Source of the DNA: Sporosarcina sp. Marseille-Q4063
GTDB lineage: Bacteria > Bacillota > Bacilli > Bacillales_A > Planococcaceae
Length of the DNA stretch: 64,000 nt
Direction: 5' to 3'
Assembly: GCF_018309085.1 (NCBI RefSeq)
Contig: NZ_CP070502.1
Span: 2,847,001-2,911,000 of the forward strand
The notes beneath the pieces were generated by a model, which saw only the letters and a list, made by a program, of their open reading frames with translations, had not been told where the DNA came from and did no database searches. Positions 43,883 to 52,732 of the stretch are shown here, one piece after another. Every line of letters starts with the position of its first letter. Position 1 is the stretch's first letter. The position numbers and the translations under genes were made by a program.

Positions 43883-44025
43883 GAACTAGGAAGTAAATAA
43901 TGTTGTCTTTTCCGCGTGAACATTTTATAATAAAGGAAAGTTGTCATGCACATGTTTAAGTAAATAAACATTTTTAATGTCCTTTCCATAAATACAAATG
44001 ACCGCGAATGAAAGGGGTAATTAAT

Positions 44026-44976
44026 TTGAAGAAAATAATTGTCACTGGAGCGCTTGGACAAATAGGTTCCGAGCTAATCACTAAGCTTCGATCAGAATAC
44101 GGTGTGGATAATGTATTAGCTACCGATATTCGTCATCCAAATACTGGTGCAGCCGCCCGAGGCCCATTTGAAATCTTAGATGTCACAGATGCAAAAAAAA
44201 TGCACACGCTCGCAAATGATTTCGGAGCAGACACCATGATGCATATGGCGGCTCTTTTATCTGCCAAAGCAGAAGAAAATCCGATGCTCGCATGGAATTT
44301 AAATATGGGCGGACTCATGAATGCGCTCGAAGTCTCCCGCGAATTAAATTTGCAGTTTTTCACACCAAGCTCAATCGGCGCATTCGGTCCATCAACTCCG
44401 AAAAAAGGAACCCCTCAAGACACCTTACAACGCCCAACAACAATGTACGGAGTCAATAAAGTAGCGGGCGAGTTGCTATGTGATTATTATTTCAATAAAT
44501 ACGGACTTGATACTCGAGGTGTCAGATTCCCAGGACTAATTTCCAACGTAGCCAAACCGGGCGGGGGAACGACAGACTATGCGGTCGATATTTATTATAA
44601 AGCGCTAGAAGAAGGAAAATATACATCATACATCGCAGAAGGAACGTATATGGACATGATGTACATGCCCGACGCGCTTCAAGCAATCGTTGATTTACTG
44701 GAAGCAGACCCAGCGAAACTCGTTCACCGCAACGCATTTAATGTCACAGCGATGAGTTTTGAACCATCTGAAATCGCAGCATCCATCAAAAAACAAATAC
44801 CAGATTTCGAAATAGCGTATGAAGTCGATCCAATCCGCCAAGCAATCGCAGACAGCTGGCCAGACGCCATCGACCCATCCACCGCAATCAAAGAATGGGG
44901 CTTCAAAGCAGCATATAACCTGGATAAAATGACAATCGACATGTTAGAGAAATTAAAAATAAAACTAAACAAATAA
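44026..44976 (+). CDS. tdh: L-threonine 3-dehydrogenase, SDR type
   Basis: 316 residues of the extended short-chain dehydrogenase/epimerase fold: NAD motif TGALGQIG (about 7-14) and catalytic TMYGVNK (Tyr-x-x-x-Lys) after [11 protein letters not shown]. It matches short-chain-type threonine dehydrogenases, distinct from the zinc-dependent Tdh of E. coli. It should convert L-threonine to 2-amino-3-ketobutyrate for Kbl. TTG 44026, eight bases after AAAGGGG, gives the family start MKKIIVTGA. Confidence 0.85.
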   Translation: MKKIIVTGALGQIGSELITKLRSEYGVDNVLATDIRHPNTGAAARGPFEILDVTDAKKMHTLANDFGADTMMHMAALLSAKAEENPMLAWNLNMGGLMNALEVSRELNLQFFTPSSIGAFGPSTPKKGTPQDTLQRPTTMYGVNKVAGELLCDYYFNKYGLDTRGVRFPGLISNVAKPGGGTTDYAVDIYYKALEEGKYTSYIAEGTYMDMMYMPDALQAIVDLLEADPAKLVHRNAFNVTAMSFEPSEIAASIKKQIPDFEIAYEVDPIRQAIADSWPDAIDPSTAIKEWGFKAAYNLDKMTIDMLEKLKIKLNK

Positions 44977-44982
44977 TAGTGA

Positions 44983-45013
44983 AAAACCGTGAGCAAACCA
45001 CTCACGGTTTTTT
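44983..45013. terminator. bidirectional terminator after tdh
   Basis: AAAACCGTGAG/CTCACGGTTTT stem; T-run on both strands. Confidence 0.85.
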
Positions 45014-45031
45014 ATTTTTGAGGGAAAATCG

Positions 45032-45150
45032 CCGAAACGACCAAAGTAGCCGCTCAAACGACTAAAGAGACTTCCGAAACGACTAAAGCAGTGTGCAAAC
45101 GACTAAAGAGGCTATCGAAACGACTATAGCTGGTTGCCAAACGACTAAAG
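45032..45150. repeat. 21-nt phased array, family 1, six motif copies
   Basis: AAACGACTAAAG cores (variants AAACGACCAAAG and AAACGACTATAG) begin at 45035, 45056, 45077, 45097, 45118 and 45139: intervals 21, 21, 20, 21, 21. It lies in the convergent gap between the tdh terminator and the EamA stop codon. Confidence 0.88.
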
Positions 45151-45170
45151 CATCCCCACATCACTCTTAA

Positions 45171-46070
45171 TCAATCAACCGGCGCCTCACGAACCTTCCT
45201 AAACTTAATCGAATGCAGATTCATCAACACCAAACTAACAATCATCAACGGCAAACCAATAGCAATCCCGATATGAAGCGGCTCATCTAAAAATAAAACG
45301 CCTAGCGCAATCGAGACGAATGGAACGATGAACGTCACCATGACAGCAAGAATCGGTCCACTTATCGAGACAATCACATAAAAAATCACATAGCCGAGTC
45401 CTGAACTTAAACTTCCTAGCACCAAAAGTGGTAAGAAAACAGCCGGCGATCCAAGTTGTAAAATAGCTGCCGGTTCGATGAACAAACTAATCGGTCCATT
45501 AATAACAACAGCAATCATAAGCGTCCAAAAGCATAACTGAAGCGCCGGAACATGAGAATAAAACTTATTTACATACAGAGAATTAAGTGCATAACACGAA
45601 GTAGTCCCAAACATCAATAATGCATGAAACAATGAAAATTCAGCGCCGATTGCCTGTCCAGAAAAAGCAAGCAACGTAACAACCGCAATAAATCCGATAA
45701 TCAAACTAAACACTTGGTTTCGAAGCGGCTTAACTTTCAGCAAGAAAACGGAAAACACGACAGCTAATAACGGAGTCGTCGCATTCAATATTCCGCTCAA
45801 ACCCGAATCGATACCTTGAAGCGCGAACCCCATGAAATTCCATGGAATCGCCCCTGCCAAAGCGACTACGAGTAAAAACTTGGGCGTCACTATCTTTAAG
45901 TCAATCCGATTTTTCGGTCGCAATAAAAAAGGAAGTAACGCCGCGACTCCAAATAAACAACGTAGAAAAACAATCGTCATCGGTTCAAAATAGTCGAGAA
46001 GCTCTTTCGTCCATAAAAAAGAAGATCCCCATAACACACTAAGAAATAATAAATATAGCACTGGCCTCAT
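45171..46070 (-). CDS. EamA/DMT-family transporter
   Basis: 299 residues, ten predicted helices in two EamA repeats (LYLLFLSVLWGSSFLWTKELL; LLMFGTTSCYALNSLYVNKF). Drug/metabolite exporter of unknown substrate. ATG 46070, seven bases after AGGTGA, is preferred to 46088. Its transcript would run through the 21-nt array before ending at the shared terminator at 44983. Confidence 0.85.
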   Translation of the reverse strand: MRPVLYLLFLSVLWGSSFLWTKELLDYFEPMTIVFLRCLFGVAALLPFLLRPKNRIDLKIVTPKFLLVVALAGAIPWNFMGFALQGIDSGLSGILNATTPLLAVVFSVFLLKVKPLRNQVFSLIIGFIAVVTLLAFSGQAIGAEFSLFHALLMFGTTSCYALNSLYVNKFYSHVPALQLCFWTLMIAVVINGPISLFIEPAAILQLGSPAVFLPLLVLGSLSSGLGYVIFYVIVSISGPILAVMVTFIVPFVSIALGVLFLDEPLHIGIAIGLPLMIVSLVLMNLHSIKFRKVREAPVD

Positions 46071-46174
46071 CAACAATTCACCTATCATTCATTTGAAATT
46101 TCACAATCTATCAAAAGCGTTGTTACTCATCGTAGCATGGAAAATAACGAAATGCTGAAATACCGTCTTTAAAA

Positions 46175-46207
46175 TAAAAAAAGACCTCGCAGTCATCATG
46201 CAAGGTC
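46175..46207 (-). terminator. terminator of the small membrane protein gene
   Basis: Minus-strand GACCTTGCA/TGCGAGGTC stem with seven T. Confidence 0.8.
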
Positions 46208-46255
46208 ATCATGTAATATATCAAGGCTCCCTGAAATGAACCGTCAAATTAGTTA

Positions 46256-46591
46256 TTAAATCGCTAGGAAAGTTGTTACAACCATAGCAATCGCAAGTAC
46301 TCGCGCAAAATGTTGTTTGATTTCAATCGTTAAATGACGCGCATTAATGGTCAGCCGTACGTCCAATTTATCACCAAGTTGTTGCAGTTGATGCCCTAAC
46401 GCGATGATCAGAAATCCTACAACGAAATGAACCCAACTACTCATCCCAACAGCCAAATAAATCAGGCTCGCGGTCATGTACACGACACCAATCATTGTAG
46501 TGAGATGCCCAACGCCTCTTAACAAAAGAAACATCAGTTGACTAAAATTGATCCGCTCATTCCTTGTTTCCAAGTTTTCATGTAAATACAA
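46256..46591 (-). CDS. small membrane protein of unknown function
   Basis: About 111 residues with three hydrophobic helices (FSQLMFLLLRGVGHLTTMIGVVYM, IYLAVGMSSWVHFVVGFLIIALG and a C-terminal LAIAMVVTTFLAI). No family recognised. The start is uncertain: TTG 46591 lies 11 bases after AAAGGGG, whereas the frame stays open to 46654. An operator-like inverted repeat lies 80 bases upstream. Confidence 0.55.
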   Translation of the reverse strand: MYLHENLETRNERINFSQLMFLLLRGVGHLTTMIGVVYMTASLIYLAVGMSSWVHFVVGFLIIALGHQLQQLGDKLDVRLTINARHLTIEIKQHFARVLAIAMVVTTFLAI

Positions 46592-46671
46592 TAAATATAT
46601 ATCCCCTTTACATATATTGTTTCCTCTTAATGGTTCATGAGGAAGACTATACATATAGTATACACTAAATT

Positions 46672-46695
46672 ATCTTATTGTACACACAATAAGAT
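46672..46695. promoter_or_regulatory. perfect 10-bp inverted repeat, probable operator
   Basis: Arms ATCTTATTGT and ACAATAAGAT separated by ACAC. On the minus strand it overlaps a possible promoter (TGTACA, 16 bases, TATACT with -10 at about 46663-46668) of the small membrane protein gene. Confidence 0.5.
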
Positions 46696-46783
46696 TTCTT
46701 TACAGGAAAATAGGACTATGTAAGTTGATATTGAATTTGAATAGAAAACACTAACTAATTTTCTTTATACAATTGAATCTATA

Positions 46784-46918
46784 GTTGATTGTAGTGGAGG
46801 GCGGCGACTCCAGCGGGATTAAGCGGGACAGGTGAGACCCCGCAGTGGAGCGCAGTTAGCGACCGAGGAGGCTCACCGCCCGCCCCGTGGAACGCGTCCG
46901 CCCGGAACGGAAATCAAC
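46784..46918 (+). repeat. GTTGATT palindromic element, copy C (135 bp)
   Basis: Ends GTTGATT and AATCAAC. Arm GGGCGG (after GTAGTGGA) pairs with CCGCCC before GGAACGGA, again compensating relative to the other copies. The interior differs from copy B: GGTGAGACCCCGCAGTGGAG and CGACCGAGGAGGCTCACCG form an inner stem (GGTGAG/CTCACC). Confidence 0.85.
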
Positions 46919-46929
46919 GGTCTATACAA

Positions 46930-46973
46930 GAAAAACCGAGTACTCGAACAATAAATCGTTCAAGCACTCGGTT
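46930..46973 (-). terminator. terminator of the YjiH gene
   Basis: AACCGAGT...ACTCGGTT outer stem plus GAAC/GTTC inner stem; five T on the minus strand. Confidence 0.75.
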
Positions 46974-47002
46974 AATATTGGTTATTACAATGGTCCATTA
47001 AC

Positions 47003-48355
47003 TCAAAACAACAAATGCGCAACACCGGCAACAATCGGCAACGCAATAAGCGTACGCAATAAGAAAATCATGACTAAATCCAAGAAATTCACAGGTATCT
47101 TAGATCCTAATAGCAATCCGCCAACTTCGGCCATGAAAATAAGTTGTGTAACGGAAATCGTTGCAACTACAAACAATGTTAATTCAGAAGTAATCATGCC
47201 TTCTGCTAAAATCGCAGGCAAGAACATATCCGTAAATCCGACAACCATAAGTTGCGCGGCATCCGCAGCTTCAGGAATACCGAGAACCGATAAAATTGGC
47301 TCAAATGGTTTTCCAAGAATAGTAAATACCGGAGTGTACTCCGCCAAAATAAGCGCCACCGTACCGAAAGCCATAACAACAGGAATAACGCCAATCCACA
47401 TATCAAGCACGTTTTTAAATCCATCCGCAAACGTCTTGCCAAATGAGCGATTCGTCTCCGCCTTCGCCAACGCATTTTCAAGACCATGAGAAAAAGAATT
47501 ATACCCCTCAGGCAATTTTTCCTCATCACCCGTAAACGGGCGACCATCGATATACTCGTCAGCCTTACCACCAAGCGGGTAAATACGCGGCATGATAAAT
47601 GCCAGGATTAGGCCAGTTAAAATAACAGTCCCGTAAAACTGCAAGAAGTAAGAACTTAACCCAACGTGATCAATAATAACAATCGAAAACGTAATCGAAA
47701 CAACCGAAAATGTCGTACCAATAATCGCTGCTTCTTTTTTCGTATAATAACCTTCTTCATATTGCTTCGCTGTCAATAAAACACCAATCGTTCCATCGCC
47801 GATCCACGAAGTCAGTGCATCAATAGAAGAACGACCCGGCAGTTTGAATAAAGGACGCATCACTTTCACCATCATCGTCCCGAAAAACTCAAGCAATCCG
47901 AAATTCAGAAGAAGTGGCAATAGCATCCCAGCAAATAAGAAAATGGTGAAAAGAAATGTAACAAGACCATCTTCACTTAGAAGAAGTCCGCCCGTGTTTT
48001 CATTCCAAATCCAATCGGGCCCAATTTGTAAAACGACAAGTAAAGCAAGCGCCGCGCCGATAATTCGTGTAATGACCCAGAATATCGACACACTGAACAA
48101 ATTCGTAGTGAAAGATGTATCTTCTTCATCTTTACCTTTCAATAAATAAAGAATAGAACCCAGTGCCGCAATAATAAGAATAACCGTAGCAGTCCAAGGC
48201 ATAATCGGTGCAATAAAACCGGAAAGAATATCGGCCAAAGTCGCAATCGGCACTTTCCAATCCCCAGTAAGTTTTACCGGTACCATAAATAACAAGATTC
48301 CAAGAATAGATGGAATAAGGAATAATAACCATGTCGATAAATTATATTTCTTCAT
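47003..48355 (-). CDS. YjiH-family nucleoside-recognition (Gate) membrane protein
   Basis: 450 residues, about ten helices, with the Gate/nucleoside-recognition domain (ALTSWIGDGTIGVLLTAKQYEEGYYTKKEAAIIGTTFSVVSITF region, about 180-225) and the second half FTDMFLPAILAEGMITSE...EVGGLLLGSKIPVNFLDL, matching YjiH. The transport substrate is unknown; related SpmA/SpmB and FeoB domains share the fold. The ATG is 12 bases after AGGGGC. A cre site 87 bases upstream may bring catabolite control. Confidence 0.82.
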   Translation of the reverse strand: MKKYNLSTWLLFLIPSILGILLFMVPVKLTGDWKVPIATLADILSGFIAPIMPWTATVILIIAALGSILYLLKGKDEEDTSFTTNLFSVSIFWVITRIIGAALALLVVLQIGPDWIWNENTGGLLLSEDGLVTFLFTIFLFAGMLLPLLLNFGLLEFFGTMMVKVMRPLFKLPGRSSIDALTSWIGDGTIGVLLTAKQYEEGYYTKKEAAIIGTTFSVVSITFSIVIIDHVGLSSYFLQFYGTVILTGLILAFIMPRIYPLGGKADEYIDGRPFTGDEEKLPEGYNSFSHGLENALAKAETNRSFGKTFADGFKNVLDMWIGVIPVVMAFGTVALILAEYTPVFTILGKPFEPILSVLGIPEAADAAQLMVVGFTDMFLPAILAEGMITSELTLFVVATISVTQLIFMAEVGGLLLGSKIPVNFLDLVMIFLLRTLIALPIVAGVAHLLF

Positions 48356-48441
48356 TTCAAAAATCGCCCCTAGTTGTAATTTCTCGTTTGTATATTAATA
48401 CAATATAACTGCTTTATATGCATAAGTAAAGAGTAAAAAGA

Positions 48442-48455
48442 TGTAAGCGGTTACA
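48442..48455. promoter_or_regulatory. CcpA-binding cre site between YjiH and SDR genes
   Basis: TGTAAGCGGTTACA fits TGWAANCGNTNWCA and is palindromic at its ends. It lies 87 bases upstream of the YjiH start and 117 upstream of the divergent SDR start, so either or both could respond to CcpA. Confidence 0.6.
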
Positions 48456-48571
48456 AGATTAATTCTAACAGAAAGTCTCGCTGAATGTGTAACATTTTCG
48501 GAAGATTGACTAGTCTTACAACTTGACGTATTGTGAAATTATAAATACAGGAAATAAATGGGGGTTAAGTC

Positions 48572-49309
48572 ATGAAGTTAAGTGAAAAAATTGGGCTGAT
48601 TACCGGCGGAGCGAATGGTATTGGAAAAATAACTGCTAAAAGATTCCTCGAAGAAGGAGCAACCGTCGTCATCAGTGACGTAAATGAACAAGCCGGAATT
48701 GAAGCAGTAAACGAGCTTAAGCATTACGGTGATATTACATTTATTCAAGCGGATGTATCAAAATCCGATGAAGTCGAATCGATGGTCCAAGAAATCGTAA
48801 GCAATCATCGAACAATTGATATTCTCATTAATAATGCCGGAATTACAATTGATGGTTTTTTAACGAGCATGAACGAAGAATCATGGGAGAAGGTAATTGC
48901 GGTAAACTTATCAGGCGTATTCAACTGCACAAAAGCGGTCGTTCCCGTCATGATGGCACAACAATCTGGCGTAATCCTCAACGCGTCATCGGTTGTAGGG
49001 ATTAACGGAAACATCGGCCAAACCAATTACGCGGCAACGAAAGCGGGCGTTATCGGGATGACGAAAAGTTGGGCAAAAGAATTCGGTCCCAAAGGAATTC
49101 GAGTGAATGCCATTGCACCGGGTTTCATAGCCACAGAAATGACCGCAAAAGTTCCGCCGAAAGTCATTGAATTAATGAAAGCCCAAACGCCTTTGAAAAA
49201 ACTAGGAAAACCAGAAGACATCGCGGCGGGGTACTTGTATTTAGCTTCAGAAGACGCAAATTTCATTAACGGAACGATTCTCACAATCGACGGCGGACTC
49301 ATCATGTAA
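48572..49309 (+). CDS. SDR-family 3-oxoacyl-ACP/acetoacetyl-CoA reductase (FabG-like)
   Basis: 245 residues with TGGANGIG cofactor motif, NNAG, catalytic Ser in NASSV, YAATKAG and IAPGFIATEM, all as in FabG. A stand-alone paralogue outside a fatty-acid gene cluster, so it may reduce another 3-oxoacyl or acetoacetyl-CoA substrate. GGGGG lies upstream of the ATG. Confidence 0.85.
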   Translation: MKLSEKIGLITGGANGIGKITAKRFLEEGATVVISDVNEQAGIEAVNELKHYGDITFIQADVSKSDEVESMVQEIVSNHRTIDILINNAGITIDGFLTSMNEESWEKVIAVNLSGVFNCTKAVVPVMMAQQSGVILNASSVVGINGNIGQTNYAATKAGVIGMTKSWAKEFGPKGIRVNAIAPGFIATEMTAKVPPKVIELMKAQTPLKKLGKPEDIAAGYLYLASEDANFINGTILTIDGGLIM

Positions 49310-49312
49310 ATA

Positions 49313-49351
49313 AAAAACCGTAAAAGCGTGTCACAACGCTCTTACGGTTTT
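49313..49351. terminator. bidirectional terminator
   Basis: AAAACCGTAA-AGCGT/ACGCT-TTACGGTTTT stem; serves the SDR gene and bshB2. Confidence 0.85.
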
Positions 49352-49364
49352 CTCACGTAGCTAT

Positions 49365-50048
49365 TTATTCAAAATCCTCATCCCATTTATAAGAGAAAAA
49401 ACGCTCATAACGAACCCATTTCATCCGTTCTGGATCTTTTGCGGCAAGCTTCGCATCCAATTCTTTCATCATCCAAACAGTTTGAGATTCATGCGCGCGT
49501 AATGCGGCAAGTTTTTGCTCAATCGTATCTTGAATGTCATGAATAATATCGGGCGTGCCTAATTCTGCTTCCGTATTATTCGCGAAAGCAACGGCATAAA
49601 GCTTTGGACGTGTTGCTTCATCCATCCGGCGAATGGCTCGAACGACTGCGCGTGCGCTTGCTTCATGGTCGGGGTGAACGGAATATCCTGGATAAAATGA
49701 AATGACGAGTGATGGATTCGTTTCCTCGATTAAATCTTCGACGAGTTTGACCATTTTTTCATCGTTTTCAAATTCCAACGTTTTATCTCGAAAACCCATT
49801 AGTCGTAAATCATCAAGACCCATTGCGTCGCATGCTTTTTTAAGTTCAGCCTTACGAATTTGCGGCAATGTTTCCCGTGTCGCAAACTGTGGATTCCCTA
49901 AATTACGACCCATTTCACCTAACGTAAGACAGGCGTATGTAACGGGAACCCCCATTTTACGGTACGCTGCAATTGTACCGGAAATTCCGAACGCTTCATC
50001 GTCCGGATGGGGAAGGACAATAAGTACGTGGCGTTCTTTTATAATCAT
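49365..50048 (-). CDS. bshB2: bacillithiol biosynthesis deacetylase BshB2
   Basis: 227-residue LmbE/PIG-L zinc deacetylase. The metal motif is LPHPDDEAFG (about 12-21) with the third ligand in SVHPDHEA. It removes the acetyl group from GlcNAc-malate in bacillithiol synthesis or from bacillithiol conjugates. The pairing with YojF, 14 bases upstream, is the same as yojF-yojG (bshB2) of B. subtilis and supports the B2 assignment. AAGGAGG lies inside the end of yojF. Confidence 0.9.
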   Translation of the reverse strand: MIIKERHVLIVLPHPDDEAFGISGTIAAYRKMGVPVTYACLTLGEMGRNLGNPQFATRETLPQIRKAELKKACDAMGLDDLRLMGFRDKTLEFENDEKMVKLVEDLIEETNPSLVISFYPGYSVHPDHEASARAVVRAIRRMDEATRPKLYAVAFANNTEAELGTPDIIHDIQDTIEQKLAALRAHESQTVWMMKELDAKLAAKDPERMKWVRYERFFSYKWDEDFE

Positions 50049-50062
50049 GAATGTGTTCCTCC

Positions 50063-50413
50063 TTAATATGTGAACGGCGATTCGCTTATATGCAAGGCAA
50101 CCGAAAGTTTCCCTTCATGATCAAGCCCCGCGAGCAACAGTCGATCATGTTCGTCGACTGTATAATGTGTAATTCCTTGTGCATAAATCCAACCAGAAGG
50201 AAGTTTCAAGCCGACCCGGTGCGGAGAATCTCCAACGATCTTTCCGAGCTCGAATTTAATAACGACGTTGCGAATAAACGCCCCGGCGTTTAAAAAACCT
50301 TCTTTAAAATGGCTTGCATACGACCCATTTGTCGTTTCCAAATGGATGTAAACATCTTTATTTGCGAAGGATGTGAGTAACTCCTGTACGTGTTCTTGGT
50401 CCACAATTTCCAT
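50063..50413 (-). CDS. yojF: YojF (DUF1806) protein
   Basis: 116 residues matching YojF/DUF1806 (VDQEHVQELLTSFANKDVYIHLETTNGSYA, RVGLKLPSGWIYAQGITHYT). Function unknown; its constant association with bshB2 suggests a thiol-related role. TAGGAGG lies just upstream of the ATG. First gene of the two-gene operon. Confidence 0.85.
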   Translation of the reverse strand: MEIVDQEHVQELLTSFANKDVYIHLETTNGSYASHFKEGFLNAGAFIRNVVIKFELGKIVGDSPHRVGLKLPSGWIYAQGITHYTVDEHDRLLLAGLDHEGKLSVALHISESPFTY

Positions 50414-50478
50414 AATATATCCTCCTAAACGAAAATCACAACTCTCCCTAGTATATAGATAAATGCGCTATATGATAA

Positions 50479-50507
50479 AGAAAACGACCTCGGAATCTCC
50501 GGGTCGT
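50479..50507 (-). terminator. terminator of pdxK
   Basis: Minus-strand ACGACCCGGA/TCCGAGGTCGT stem (one bulge) and TTTTCTTT. Confidence 0.6.
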
Positions 50508-50555
50508 CGCTTGTTGGATGCTGTAAAGTTACTAATAGTGGAAGTCTTCAAACTT

Positions 50556-50713
50556 GGAGATTTCACTTCTAGCTCCATGCGCCAGCCCCTCGGGTCATAA
50601 GCAATCGAGCTATAAAGAAGAATTGAACTGCATTCTTCCTCGGCAAAAGAGCACCACGTCGCTCGCTTGCTTATGCCTGTCGGGGCTAAACGGGCGCCTT
50701 GCGCATTTGTTCT
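50556..50713. repeat. second palindromic element, complete copy
   Basis: A 158-bp imperfect palindrome. CATAAGCAA (50596-50604) pairs with TTGCTTATG (50667-50675), AGCCCC with GGGGCT, and GCGCC with GGCGC. An inner hairpin (AAGAAT/ATTCTT) sits in the centre. It ends exactly at the pdxK stop codon. A truncated copy lies at 20697-20754 and an end fragment at about 28343. The sequence resembles REP-like intergenic repeats that I remember from Bacillus-group genomes. Confidence 0.75.
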
Positions 50714-51543
50714 TAAACCTCTGCCGTAGTAATCTCCGGTCCGCCGAATTTATTTTTCGCGCCGTGATAGACAGGTCCAACGTATTCATTTAGTTGCCAA
50801 CCATTTGCAATCGCAGCTGAAACGAATTTCTTTCCTTCAATGACAGCTTCTCTAACATCAAGTCCGTTTGCAAGATTTGCCGTGATAGAAGCAGCGAGCG
50901 TACATCCCGCTCCGTGGTTATAATGATTCTCGCTTTTTTCCGCCTCAAGCAATGTGAAAGTTTCACCGTCAAAAAGTAAATCCGCCGCAGCATCATGCTT
51001 GATGGCTTTACCGCCTTTGATAAAGACATTTTTCGCTCCATGCGCATGAATTTTCTTCGCAGCTTCTTTCATATCTTCAATCGTTTTCGGTGTTTTAATC
51101 CCTGCCAGTTGGCCAGCTTCAAAGAGATTCGGCGTGACAACAAGTGCATTTGGAAGTAAATGTTCAATCATCGCATCGACCGTTCCAGGGTTCAGCACTT
51201 CATCTTCACCTTTACAAACCATTACCGGGTCAATCACCACTTTAGAAAGTCCGGCTTCTTTAATCGCGTCGCCCGCGGTTTCAATCACTTCTTCAGTACT
51301 AAGCATGCCTGTCTTAATGGCATCGATTCCTGTCGAAAGAGCAGTCGCAATTTGCGTTTTTAGCACGTCTACAGGAAGTGAATAGACACTGTGGCTCCAA
51401 TTAGTCGGATCCATCGTGACAACAACAGTCAATGCCGTCATGCCGTATGTACCGTGTTCTTGAAAAGTTTTTAAGTCGGCTTGAATACCCGCGCCGCCTG
51501 AAGTATCTGATCCTGCTATAGTCAAAATCTTTTTCAAAGTCAT
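50713..51543 (-). CDS. pdxK: pyridoxine/pyridoxal/pyridoxamine kinase (ThiD-like)
   Basis: 276 residues of the ribokinase-like PfkB/ThiD fold. It has the N-terminal TIAGSDTSGGAGIQADLKTF, GTYGMTALTVVVTMDPTN, DPVMVCKGEDEVL and the C-terminal anion hole NHGAGCTLAASI. The VVTMDP segment and overall length fit the Bacillales PdxK group (ThiD-like, making vitamin B6 phosphates) better than HMP kinase, but dual activity is possible. AAAGGGG upstream of the ATG. Ends next to a palindromic repeat. Confidence 0.85.
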   Translation of the reverse strand: MTLKKILTIAGSDTSGGAGIQADLKTFQEHGTYGMTALTVVVTMDPTNWSHSVYSLPVDVLKTQIATALSTGIDAIKTGMLSTEEVIETAGDAIKEAGLSKVVIDPVMVCKGEDEVLNPGTVDAMIEHLLPNALVVTPNLFEAGQLAGIKTPKTIEDMKEAAKKIHAHGAKNVFIKGGKAIKHDAAADLLFDGETFTLLEAEKSENHYNHGAGCTLAASITANLANGLDVREAVIEGKKFVSAAIANGWQLNEYVGPVYHGAKNKFGGPEITTAEV

Positions 51544-51603
51544 TTTTGAAGTCCCCTTTTATTGGAATGGAATCAACCTTCATTTTACCAAATTAATATT
51601 AAA

Positions 51604-51870
51604 CTACAAATTTCGGATATCATCCGCAATGATTAATTTAAATAAGGCGTAACTAAATACAGCGGATGTGAGAAAGAAAATAATTGCGCTAATCCAATGT
51701 CCATAAATCAGTAAAGCCGTGGAAAGGCCGACGAGAGCAACTATTCCGAGTACAATGAAAGTCAGAAAAACCTTGAATCCGATGTTTTTCGTGCGTTCAG
51801 TAACATGTTCTCCATTTTTCGCCGCTTCGGTAATTTTAGTCAATTTATTTCGCATATTCATATCGGACAT
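51604..51870 (-). CDS. small two-helix membrane protein
   Basis: 88 residues: charged N-terminus (MSDMNMRNKLTKITEAAKNG), then two hydrophobic helices (about 32-53 and 56-78). No family recognised. ATG 51870, seven bases after GGAGGG, is chosen; the frame opens at 51885. Alone between pdxK and the divergent DUF4230 operon. Confidence 0.6.
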   Translation of the reverse strand: MSDMNMRNKLTKITEAAKNGEHVTERTKNIGFKVFLTFIVLGIVALVGLSTALLIYGHWISAIIFFLTSAVFSYALFKLIIADDIRNL

Positions 51871-51974
51871 GTGGAATCCCTCCAAAGATAGTTTAACACG
51901 AATTTCTAGTTGTTGAAACGTCGATTTTGCTATATTGTGAGTAGTATAGAATCAGATGAAAAGGAGGGCTATTT

Positions 51975-52727
51975 ATGTCGAATAATAAAAAAACGGATGA
52001 AATCGAACGTCTTTTAAAAGAACTGAAAGCCAGTGAAGAGGAGACGGCTGTCACAGTAGAAGAAACAAGGAACAGTCAATCCGGGTTTTGGGGTGTTGGA
52101 AAACTATTCTTTTCAGTTTGGAAGAAATCGATTTTGATCATAGCCCTTCTAATCCTTACGTTAATGATTGCGCTGCCTTTTGCGACGTTTTACTTCCTAA
52201 AAACAGGAAGCACATTCACAGAGGAAAAAGGCGTGTTTTTGGAGCGAATAATAGATATTAATGAGCTTGCAACAGCAGAAGCTTATTCGAAAGCTATTAT
52301 TAAACGAGAAGATAATAAAATACTCGGGAAAGACATCGGAATGAACCTGGCAGGCACGAAACGACAACTATTGGTCGTTGTACCAGGGTCTGTGAAAGCC
52401 GGCGTGGATTTATCAGGCATATCAAATGACGATTTTATTTTCAATGAAAGTAAGAAAACAGCTAAATTGACCTTGCCGCACGCAACATTTTTAAGCGATC
52501 CCGTAGTATTCTTGGATAAAGCAGATATCTATTCCCTGGAAGGCTTATTTCGTGGAAAAGCCAATATCGAAGAAGGGTTTGAAATAGCCGAGGAAGCCAA
52601 AGAGTTAATTCTAAAAGATGCGACTGAACAAGGTGTTTTGCAAAGGGCGGAAAAAAACGCTGAAAAGACATTGCGAGAAATGTTTTCATTCGCGGGCTAT
52701 GATGTAACGATTGAGTTCAAGGAGTGA
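51975..52727 (+). CDS. DUF4230 membrane protein
   Basis: 250 residues: cytoplasmic N-terminus, one transmembrane helix (about 52-75) and an extracytoplasmic DUF4230-like domain ([59 protein letters not shown]). Function unknown. AAGGAGG precedes the ATG. It is followed immediately by ung, so the two are co-transcribed. Confidence 0.78.
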   Translation: MSNNKKTDEIERLLKELKASEEETAVTVEETRNSQSGFWGVGKLFFSVWKKSILIIALLILTLMIALPFATFYFLKTGSTFTEEKGVFLERIIDINELATAEAYSKAIIKREDNKILGKDIGMNLAGTKRQLLVVVPGSVKAGVDLSGISNDDFIFNESKKTAKLTLPHATFLSDPVVFLDKADIYSLEGLFRGKANIEEGFEIAEEAKELILKDATEQGVLQRAEKNAEKTLREMFSFAGYDVTIEFKE

Positions 52728-52732
52728 CAAAG

